In this document: piece by piece, positions 1 through 6,316 of the stretch
Layout of the letters: each line of letters opens with the position of its first letter
How positions within the stretch are numbered: the stretch's first letter is position 1
Assembly: GCA_016903675.1 (NCBI GenBank)
Contig: JADQBA010000092.1
Span: 1 to 37,313, forward strand
DNA from: Stigonema ocellatum SAG 48.90 = DSM 106950
GTDB lineage: Bacteria > Cyanobacteriota > Cyanobacteriia > Cyanobacteriales > Nostocaceae
Direction: 5' to 3'
DNA length: 37,313 nt
Notes under the pieces: generated by a model
Told to the model about the DNA's origin: nothing
Database searches by the model: none
What the model saw: only the letters and a program-made list of their open reading frames with translations
Program-made: the position numbers and the translations under genes

Positions 1-251
1 TTAATTTAGTATTCGTGTGAAATTCAATAGGAATCGCTCGTTCGACTATATCATACCTGTTTACGGAAAGAAACCCAACCATAACTTTCCATACCCCTAA
101 CCTAGTGCACCGACCGTTGCAGTTTGAATCTGAGCGTTGAAGCGATAAGTATTTTTCGACCAGCTACAACAAAACTATAAATTTGATAGTCTTATAACAG
201 ATCAATTAATCTCTATGTGTCTCTTTAAACGCCCATTTTATGAAGCAGCCG

Positions 252-832
252 TTATTTTACTTCTTGCCAGGCTAAGTAGCGGTAAACCGTCGCTCGGCTT
301 AGGTGAAATAACTGACCAATCTCTAAAATCGTATGAGTTTTAAGAGCATATATAGCCTTCACGGCCCGTGCTTTCGCTTGAGCTTTAGGGGTGAGTCCTT
401 TGGGTCGTCCGCCGATGCGGCCTCTGGCTCGAGCCGCAGCTTAACCTGCTTTGGTTCGTTCCCGGATTAGATCACGCTCAAACTCGGCCAGTGACGCAAA
501 TAGGTTAAACACCAAGCGACCTTGGGCAGTGGTGGTATCAATGGCCACCGTGGCGCGGCATCATTCAGACTGCGGAAACCAATTCCTTGGGTCTGAAAGT
601 CATTGACTAGCGTGAAGAGTTCTTTTAATGACCTGCCCAGCCGGTCAAGCTTCCAGACAATAACCGTATCATCTTCTCGCAGAATTTCCAGTAGCTTCCC
701 TAATTGGGGTCGTTCTTTAGCCGAGGAAACTTTCTCCTGGAAGATCTTTTGACAACCTGCTTTTTTCAGGTCATCCAGTTGCAAGTTCAAGTTTTGGTCC
801 TGCGTTGATACGCGAGCATAGCCAAATAACAT
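252..832 (-). pseudogene. Serine recombinase (resolvase/invertase family), broken
   Basis: The N-terminal catalytic domain of a small serine recombinase is clear: a start of the type MLFGYARVSTQDQN with the nucleophile Ser in YARVS, then KLDRLGRS. After the residues RSLND the frame is lost. The expected continuation (AIDTTTAQGRLVFNLFASLAEFERDLIRERT) lies in another frame, and a 14-bp segment at about 548-562 looks inserted between two GCC triplets. Further on, a TAA replaces a sense codon just after RERTKAG. Past that, the C-terminal helix-turn-helix can still be read (GRPKGLTPKAQAKA, then LSRATVYRYLAWQEVK) down to the TAA at 252-254. The protein would have been about 190 residues. Two independent lesions make it a pseudogene unless the sequence is wrong. 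It may be the former resolvase of a Tn3-type element or a plasmid invertase. Confidence 0.85.
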
Positions 833-1231
833 ATAAGTAGCCGAAACGGTCTTAAAATGTGTACTGATAAAGATTATATCCGAGAAGATGACCTTAATAG
901 TCAGCTGGTTGCAGCTGCATGCTACGAAATAGGGGAGGAGATATTAATAACTAGTTTTTCAGCAGATAGAGCGTCTGTGCAGAGTTTGCTTTTTGGAATA
1001 CCTGCTGATTGATCCAACATCTGTCCAGCACTCCCAAACCAGCACGGTCTGCCATCGCTATACGGGCTACTCTGGCTCTGGCCGTAGTATACGATGTACC
1101 CAAAATCAGGTCAACGAAGTGTTCATCAATAGCCCTGTTTATTCAGTCGACTACTGGCAAGTTTTCCAACTTGGCCGGTCAATCGATCACTACAAAGCTT
1201 CCTTCCAGAGACAAATAAGGTCTTCTTGAAC
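833..1231. other. Intergenic region with possible degenerate coding remnant
   Basis: No convincing gene. A TGCAGCTGCA palindrome at 910-919 lies upstream of the broken resolvase and could be part of an old recombination site. On the minus strand, reading from about 1220 to 955, one frame gives short protein-like stretches (for example SFVVID, then an open run of about 60 codons ending near 955), interrupted by two TGA codons. This could be a decayed gene, but I cannot assign a family. Two overlapping plus-strand open frames here look like chance. Confidence 0.35.
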
Positions 1232-1262
1232 TTTGTTTCGTTTATTTCGTTTAGTAACTTTG
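1232..1262 (+). promoter_or_regulatory. Bacteroidota-type promoter of the HTH/PIN operon
   Basis: A TTTG box at 1232-1235 and a TAACTTTG box at 1255-1262 are separated by 19 bp, matching the Bacteroidota -33/-7 pattern (TTTG, then TAnnTTTG). The ATG of the HTH gene follows 20 bp after the second box. Autorepression by the antitoxin would be expected, but I see no clear operator. Confidence 0.6.
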
Positions 1263-1282
1263 TACCTTAAGACGACAAGTAA

Positions 1283-1732
1283 ATGGAAGCTGTGCTAGAG
1301 AAGCCTACCCTACACGAGCAACACGTAGCGCGTGAATCGCTCTTTGGTTTTACTGCTGCCCTGGCAGAAAGAACCTCTGATAGCATAAGCATCCAGATAC
1401 AGGAAAGCCAACAATCGTTTACCATTCCCACCAAAGCTCTCGAATTGCTTTCCTTCATTCTCTCCAGTATGGCGGAGGGAAAAGCCATTTCGCTGGTGCC
1501 CTCTGACGCTGAACTTACTACCCAGCAGGCTGCCGATATGCTCAATGTGTCCAGACCACATATTGTCAAGCTGCTAGAAGAAGGCGTGATTCCCTTTAAG
1601 AAGGTAGGTAGCCATCGCCGAATCTTGCTTGATGACTTACTTACTTATGAAGCTCAGCAGAAAGCGAACAGGAAAGCGAACCTGCGCTTCTTAGCGGAGC
1701 AAGCCCAAGACCTCAACCTGGGTTACGAATGA
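1283..1732 (+). CDS. Excisionase/MerR-type HTH protein, probable antitoxin
   Basis: This is a 149-residue protein with a C-terminal winged helix of the excisionase type, residues about 79-125: LTTQQAADMLNVSRPHIVKLLEEG, then VGSHRRILLDDLLTYE. The N-terminal 75 residues carry no recognisable domain. The stop overlaps the start of the next gene in an ATGA at 1729-1732, so the two are translationally coupled. HTH proteins of this kind paired with a downstream PIN-domain gene form type II toxin-antitoxin modules, in which the HTH protein binds the operon promoter and neutralises the nuclease. A plasmid setting fits a stabilisation role. The start is supported by the promoter 20 bp upstream. Confidence 0.8.
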   Translation: MEAVLEKPTLHEQHVARESLFGFTAALAERTSDSISIQIQESQQSFTIPTKALELLSFILSSMAEGKAISLVPSDAELTTQQAADMLNVSRPHIVKLLEEGVIPFKKVGSHRRILLDDLLTYEAQQKANRKANLRFLAEQAQDLNLGYE

Positions 1733-2298
1733 TCCATTCGCCTAAGTTTATTGCTTTACTTGATGCTTGCGTACTCTACCCAGCACCGATTCGAGACCTG
1801 TTGCTAAACTTAGCGGATGTTGATTTGTACAGCCCAAAGTGGACAGATCGAATTCATCAGGAATGGACCCGGAATCTGTTGTTGAACAGACCTGAACTAA
1901 CGGCTGATCAGTTGGAACGGACCACTCAGGCTATGAACAACGCCTTTCCCGATGCAAACGTTGTCCACTACGAAGCGCTGATTGATTCCCTGGCTCTACC
2001 TGACCCGGACGATTGCCATGTACTAGCAGCCGCAATTCGTTGCCAGGCCGATGTGCTTGTGACGGCTAATCTCAAGGACTTCCCAAGTGCCATTCTGAGC
2101 CTATTCGATCTCGAAGCTCAGCACCCTGACGAGTTCATCGCCAACCTGATCGATTTAGACTCGAGAAGAGCCCTGATGGCCTTTGACCAACAGGTTTCCT
2201 ACTTGAAGAAGCCCCCCATGACACCAGAACAAGTCTTGGAGAACTTTAAAAAAGTAGGTCTTAGAGTAACGGCTGACCTGTTATATAGCTTGTTATAA
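1729..2298 (+). CDS. PIN-domain ribonuclease, probable toxin
   Basis: This is a PIN-fold protein of 189 residues. The acidic residues expected to bind Mg2+ are visible: Asp12 in LLDACVLYP, Glu45 in HQEW, Asp94/Asp95 in PDPDDCHVLAAA, and Asp117 in TANLKDF. PIN toxins cleave RNA, often tRNA. It lies directly behind the HTH gene with a 4-bp overlap. It is longer than usual VapC toxins (about 130-140 residues): some 60 residues follow the last catalytic Asp, with a helical, charged character. The family is probably the larger PIN group linked to excisionase-like antitoxins rather than classical VapC. Confidence 0.8.
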   Translation: MIHSPKFIALLDACVLYPAPIRDLLLNLADVDLYSPKWTDRIHQEWTRNLLLNRPELTADQLERTTQAMNNAFPDANVVHYEALIDSLALPDPDDCHVLAAAIRCQADVLVTANLKDFPSAILSLFDLEAQHPDEFIANLIDLDSRRALMAFDQQVSYLKKPPMTPEQVLENFKKVGLRVTADLLYSLL

Positions 2299-2387
2299 AG
2301 TCAGGATCTTCCCCATTTTGAACACCGATTCATATCCCCTTAACCAATGGTTTATAAGCATTGGATAGTCAAAGCTACATATTCATG

Positions 2388-2426
2388 AACGTTTCTCCGT
2401 CTCAGGCAGGAGCGTTTATGCGAGAC
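2388..2426 (+). repeat. 39-bp dispersed repeat, copy A
   Basis: This copy matches copy D (11341-11379) at 29 of 39 positions without gaps. The shared core is CGTCTCA, then GGAGCGTTT, then GAGAC. CTCC (2395-2398) can pair with GGAG (2409-2412) and GTCTC (2399-2403) with GAGAC (2422-2426); these pairings interleave as in a pseudoknot. It sits between the convergent PIN and GNAT genes, so a terminator role is possible here. Confidence 0.65.
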
Positions 2427-2503
2427 ACTCACTTTTTATTTTTCCGTCCATACTAATCAGTCACCTAGGATTCTGAAAACAATACTATTCAGCTACTACC
2501 CGC

Positions 2504-2932
2504 TTACCCATTAAACGCCAGCAACAAATAAGAATCTGGTGTGGTTTCTACTTCCTGGATCGGTAGCCATCCTTGAGAATAATAGAACGCTAAGGCGTTC
2601 TGGTTTGCTAAATTACATTTAAGAGTAGCCGGTCGTCCAACCTCGTTTAAACAAGCGTGCAAAAGCGATTTACCTACGCCTTTCCCCACGAATAAGGGAT
2701 CAATAAACAGGGAATGGATGAAATTATCTGGTGGCCACCAAGCGATAAAGCCCATCGGAATTTGTTGGAAAGTGGCCACTAAGAGCCTTTCGTCCTGGGT
2801 GGCTTGATCGAAGTCCAGGAGCTCAAAAGTGGCTGGGTCTGCCCAGGGAAAAGCCATTCGACGCCCCTGTTGATAAATACGTCTCAGGTCTGGAAGATGC
2901 TGGGGAATAGGGTCTGTAATCAGCCAATCCAT
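2504..2932 (-). CDS. GNAT-family N-acetyltransferase
   Basis: A GNAT acetyltransferase of about 142 residues counted from the ATG at 2932. This start gives MDWLITDPIP, which fits the family's first strand; a TTG at 3016 would add 28 residues without domain character. The acetyl-CoA binding motif is seen as SLFIDPLFVGKGVGKSLL, followed by the typical C-terminal motif NLANQNALAFYYSQGW. Such enzymes transfer an acetyl group from acetyl-CoA to an amine of a small molecule or protein; the substrate cannot be told from the sequence. It ends convergently with the PIN gene and lies about 100 bp downstream of the kinase gene, possibly on the same transcript. Confidence 0.8.
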   Translation of the reverse strand: MDWLITDPIPQHLPDLRRIYQQGRRMAFPWADPATFELLDFDQATQDERLLVATFQQIPMGFIAWWPPDNFIHSLFIDPLFVGKGVGKSLLHACLNEVGRPATLKCNLANQNALAFYYSQGWLPIQEVETTPDSYLLLAFNG

Positions 2933-3050
2933 ATACCGGTTTAGTACTGGTTTCCCAACCTTATGTGAGAACGGGCGTTTTTGTAAATGAGGGTATTTAG
3001 AAAAAGGACCATCCAACCAGATCGAACGAAATACGTACTAATGTATTAAG

Positions 3051-4592
3051 CTACGCCGGTAGGTAGATTGTAAAGGTGGCCCCTTGACCAGGTTGGCTGG
3101 TGGCCGTAATAGCCCCGCCATGATTGGCGACAACCTTTTCACAGATGGCCAAACCAATACCCGTTCCCGCATACTCACTTTTGCCATGTAGCCGCTGAAA
3201 CACCTGGAAGATGCGGTCGGCGTGCTTTTCATCGAAACCAATACCATCATCAATAACGGCTATTTGGTGATAAGCTATTGACGATCGACCAGGTTTGACC
3301 CCAGAGGGCAACTTCTCAACAGCCAGCAAGCCCGCCTTAATGTCAATCAGGGGCTGTTGGCCGGGACGGCGGAACTTCAAAGCGTTGCTCAGCAGGTTTT
3401 GAAAGAGCTGGTTTAACTGCGAGGCATCACCCACAACAGTAGGCAGTAAACCAACCCGGATTTGGGCGCTTAACTCATCCATTTGAAATTCCAAGGTGGT
3501 CAGCACACCTTCCACCACGGTTTGCAGGGAGACGGGTTTACTGGCCTCCTGTTGAGTGGAGAGGCGTGAGAAGTCCAGCAGATCTTTGATCAACGTGGAC
3601 ATCCGGCTGGCCCCCGATTGCATTCGATCTAAATACAATAGGCTCTCCTCGGTTAAGTCAGCCTGCCGCGTTTTCAGCAAATTGCCGAACTGCTGAATCT
3701 TGCGCAAGGGTTCCTGCAAATCATGGCTGGCAATGAAGGCAAACTGTTGCAAGCTCTCGTTGGAGCGTTGCAGCTCATGATTGGCCACCTGCAACTGGTG
3801 TGTTTGCTGGGCGACGCGTTGTTCGAGGAGTTCACTCGTTAGTTTATGGTGGGTAATGTCAACCACCATGCCCACAAAGCGGGTTGCCACTCCCTGCTGG
3901 TCAAAATACGCCTGCCCCTGGGCCCGAACCCAGCGTAACTGGCCATCGGTTAAGCCGATGGTGCGGTACTCGATCGAATAAAAACCTTCCTGATGACCTT
4001 GCAGAGCCGCTTGAACCACTGCGTCGGTTCGCTGCCGATCATCGGGATGCACCCCTTGCAAAAACAGCGGATAACTGACGCTGGCCTGGGGCGGTAAGCC
4101 AAACAGGGCTTTACATTGATTTGACCAGATCAGCTCGCCCGTGACGGGGTTCAGGTCCCAGGTGCCCAGCTCGGTCGATTCGATAGCCATTTGCAACCGC
4201 TGCTGGGTGATCTTTAACTCATGGATATCGGTGACCGTGCCGAAGAAGCCTAAAAAGGTTCCCCGGTCGTTAAAGCGGGGGCGGCCCGTATCTTTCATCC
4301 AGCGGTAGGAGCCGTCGGCGGCCCGTAGCCGATAGTCCAGAGCGAAGGGTTGCTGCGCCTGATTGGCCGTCAGGAAGATGTCGCCCGACATCTTCGCATC
4401 GTCGGGATGGACAGCGGTCAACCAGCCCAAACCCAACGCCTCAGCTGCGTTTTGGCCGGTGTAGTCATACCAGCGCTGGTTGAGAAACACACAGGTCGCG
4501 TCGGGTTGGGTGACCCAAACCATCACGGGCAAATCGTCAGCCAGGAGCAGGAGCTGGTCTAATTTAGATTGGTCAGGTAAAGCAGATGGCAT
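3051..4592 (-). CDS. PAS-PAS sensor histidine kinase, soluble
   Basis: A histidine kinase of 513 residues from the ATG at 4592 (a TTG at 4616 would add eight). Two PAS domains (about 14-129 and 132-250, each with an HPDD motif) are followed by a coiled-coil linker, then the phospho-acceptor region with His290 in FIASHDLQEPLRKI. The ATPase domain has the N-box (NQLFQNLLSNALKF), the G1 box DDGIGF (448-453) and the G2 box GTGIGLA (477-483). No membrane segment or receiver domain is present, so it should sense a cytoplasmic signal and pass phosphate to an unlinked response regulator. PAS-SHDLQEP kinases of this kind are abundant in Cytophagales. No response regulator gene is nearby. Confidence 0.9.
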   Translation of the reverse strand: MPSALPDQSKLDQLLLLADDLPVMVWVTQPDATCVFLNQRWYDYTGQNAAEALGLGWLTAVHPDDAKMSGDIFLTANQAQQPFALDYRLRAADGSYRWMKDTGRPRFNDRGTFLGFFGTVTDIHELKITQQRLQMAIESTELGTWDLNPVTGELIWSNQCKALFGLPPQASVSYPLFLQGVHPDDRQRTDAVVQAALQGHQEGFYSIEYRTIGLTDGQLRWVRAQGQAYFDQQGVATRFVGMVVDITHHKLTSELLEQRVAQQTHQLQVANHELQRSNESLQQFAFIASHDLQEPLRKIQQFGNLLKTRQADLTEESLLYLDRMQSGASRMSTLIKDLLDFSRLSTQQEASKPVSLQTVVEGVLTTLEFQMDELSAQIRVGLLPTVVGDASQLNQLFQNLLSNALKFRRPGQQPLIDIKAGLLAVEKLPSGVKPGRSSIAYHQIAVIDDGIGFDEKHADRIFQVFQRLHGKSEYAGTGIGLAICEKVVANHGGAITATSQPGQGATFTIYLPA

Positions 4593-4616
4593 GATAGAAT
4601 GCTTTATAGGACGCAA

Positions 4617-4846
4617 AGGTCGTTTGTTTCGAGCATATCCGGGGCACTAGTTGGCCAGAAGTCCCCATCCTGGTAAAGATCTTCGCTCGGATAATGTGAC
4701 GTCTGGCGAAAGTGATCGGTGTCCGTTGAGTTTAATGGCTTTAGGACGCACAACGTGGCTGCCAGGTGCAACGGGTAAGGTGATTTTCCAGGGTAAAACT
4801 AGTCTATAAATCTATTCATTTGTAAGGGCTCTCGATCTATACTCAC
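4617..4846. other. Intergenic region, no gene seen
   Basis: Between the kinase start and the repeat copy next to the IS110 element. I found no coding stretch, tRNA-like fold or clear promoter. It leads directly into repeat copy B. Confidence 0.5.
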
Positions 4847-4888
4847 AAACGCTTATTCGTCTCAACTTGCGGAGCGATTCCTATGAAC
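4847..4888 (+). repeat. Dispersed repeat, copy B, at the IS110 left junction
   Basis: It contains AAACGCTTATTCGTCTCA and, six bases later, GGAGCG, as in copies A and D, but its right end is degenerate. The segment TTCGTCTCA at 4856-4864 recurs at 6181-6189 on the other side of the IS110 element. So either this is an intact repeat next to the insertion, or its right half belongs to the insertion sequence. Confidence 0.5.
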
Positions 4889-4917
4889 AAATCAAGCCTT
4901 GTCAACTAAAAATTATT

Positions 4918-5922
4918 CTATTTTGCATACATCGCCATGTAGACCGTTCCACGCTCCATGACGGCTACCATCCGATGGACTAATTTGTTGCGAATGGCAT
5001 TGTAAACACTCATCTTGCGCTTCCCAGCCGCTACTTTCCGCTCAAAATAATCTTTCAATTCCCCTTTTGCTTTGACGGCGGCTAAGGCGGCCATATGCAG
5101 GAGATGTTTCAATTTCGTATTGGCCATCCGACTAACCTTCGTTCGGCCCCTTACCGAAGTGCCGGACTCATAGGCAAAAGGTGCCACACCGGCATAGCTG
5201 GCTAACTTTTTAGCGTCCGTGAAGCGGGTAAAATTGCTGGTGAAGATAAGCATAAACAAGGCCGTTTGCCGACCCACTCCTGGTATACTCATGAGTAAAT
5301 CCATGTTCGATTTTAACTCTGGGGAGGCCTTGATGTGGCGCTCAATCTGTGTCTCTACTAACTTGATCTGCTTCTGCAAGGCTACTAAAGCCACTTCACT
5401 GGTCTGCTGATGTAACTTCAGTTCCGCGAAGAGTCCCATCGCCTGGTAGTCCTGACTCAAATCCGTGAAGGCCTTGGCCATTTCCATCAACCGTTCACGT
5501 TGCTGGGCAAGCTGACGAACCGTAGCTAATAGGGTATCTGTCAACTTAAAGAGACGCTGATCACGCTGGTGGCGAATACAGTATTTAGCAATTTGTCGGG
5601 CATCAGCCTTATCAGTCTTCCCCCGCGTCAAGCCCAGCGAGTGTTTAATATGGACGGCTGATTGAAGCCATAAATTAGCGCCGATGGGATAAAAGAAATT
5701 GACCATTGGCTGGCAATAGATCCCCGTATGTTCCATACAGAACAGTGTTGTTTCCAGCCTGAAGTCAGGCAACTTTTTCAGCTGTTTGAGCAAGGTTTCC
5801 ATCCCCGCTTTGGAGTTAGGTATGGTCAGCTCAAGTTGGCGGCTTTCAAGTGCATCAATAACACAAACTGCATTGGTTTTCTTGCCAATATCGGTACCGA
5901 TGAAGTAGTTGTAAGTAATCAT
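4918..5922 (-). CDS. IS110-family transposase (bridge-RNA-type recombinase)
   Basis: A full-length IS110 recombinase of 334 residues. The N-terminal RuvC-like DEDD domain has Asp11 (GTDIGKK), Glu64 (CMEHTGIY) and Asp104/Asp107 (GKTDKADA). A helical middle of about 100 residues follows. The C-terminal Transposase_20 domain begins with MSIPGVGRQTALFML (about 211-225) and carries the probable nucleophile Ser242 in LASYAGVAPFAYESG. In the characterised member IS621 this protein works with a bridge RNA made from the element's own non-coding end to join donor and target DNA. The reading frame is intact, so the element may be active. Confidence 0.93.
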   Translation of the reverse strand: MITYNYFIGTDIGKKTNAVCVIDALESRQLELTIPNSKAGMETLLKQLKKLPDFRLETTLFCMEHTGIYCQPMVNFFYPIGANLWLQSAVHIKHSLGLTRGKTDKADARQIAKYCIRHQRDQRLFKLTDTLLATVRQLAQQRERLMEMAKAFTDLSQDYQAMGLFAELKLHQQTSEVALVALQKQIKLVETQIERHIKASPELKSNMDLLMSIPGVGRQTALFMLIFTSNFTRFTDAKKLASYAGVAPFAYESGTSVRGRTKVSRMANTKLKHLLHMAALAAVKAKGELKDYFERKVAAGKRKMSVYNAIRNKLVHRMVAVMERGTVYMAMYAK

Positions 5923-5989
5923 GGTTTAGCCTGTTAACGATACATACTAAGAGTGAGCAGACAGATGAACGTAACCGCTCCGGCGGCCC

Positions 5990-6140
5990 GGTGTGATAGT
6001 AGGCCTTAAGCCTCAATTCCTATAGGTTCCTTTTCTGCATTCAAAGAGTAAACGGGGGCTATATCGCATGGCACGGGCCACCCCGCGATAGGTCTATAAC
6101 CTGGTTTAAAGATTAGCTCGCCCCGCTACTCTTTGAAATA
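5990..6140 (-). ncRNA. Candidate IS110 bridge RNA
   Basis: The non-coding end upstream of the transposase folds into a long imperfect stem on paper. TTCAAAGAGTA (6040-6050) pairs with TACTCTTTGAA (6127-6137), extended by CGGGG (6053-6057) with CCCCG (6121-6125) and GCTA (6058-6061) with TAGC (6114-6117). Inside lie TATCGC/GCGATA (6062-6067, 6085-6090), TGGC/GCCA (6069-6072, 6077-6080) and a small AGGT/ACCT hairpin. Towards the gene there are further short hairpins around 5995-6025. Multi-stem RNAs with internal guide loops in this position are characteristic of IS110 elements. The RNA ends and the guide loops cannot be fixed by eye. Confidence 0.55.
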
Positions 6141-6180
6141 TCTCATTTTTTAGTAACAAAGGCTATTGGTATATCTTGGT

Positions 6181-6216
6181 TTCGTCTCAGAATCAAACCT
6201 AACAGTTTTGTGCGAC
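6181..6216 (+). repeat. Dispersed repeat, split or diverged copy E, at the IS110 right junction
   Basis: It starts with TTCGTCTCA and ends with GTTTTGTGCGAC, matching the left and right parts of copy D, but the middle is unlike the other copies. Joined to the sequence left of 4865, it could be the target in which the IS110 element landed. The remaining stretch up to 6316 shows nothing else I can name. Confidence 0.4.
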
Positions 6217-6316
6217 ATTAAATTTTTACTAACTAACCAGTGGTCCACTACCGATGCTCAAGTAGCCGCATTCGGGTTTCTAACCGTGACATCATCTTCA
6301 TTAGTCAGCCCACCCT

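Larger units (their letters stand above)
4861..6188 (-). mobile_element. IS110-family insertion sequence (predicted bounds)
   Basis: The element consists of one transposase gene, a short 3' non-coding end of about 55 bp and a long 5' non-coding end of about 265 bp, which is the IS110 layout. No terminal inverted repeats are expected in this family; instead a short core dinucleotide (CT in IS621) flanks the element. Here TTCGTCTCA occurs at 4856-4864 and again at 6181-6189, which gives an element of about 1.33 kb with a CT core on each side. The bounds are an inference from this direct repeat and from typical element size. The 5' end holds a candidate bridge RNA. Confidence 0.6.

Noticed and set aside
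993..1229. Two overlapping plus-strand open frames of 69-78 codons
   Set aside because: No domain, no promoter, low-complexity Ser/Arg composition; the opposite strand shows decayed coding traces instead.
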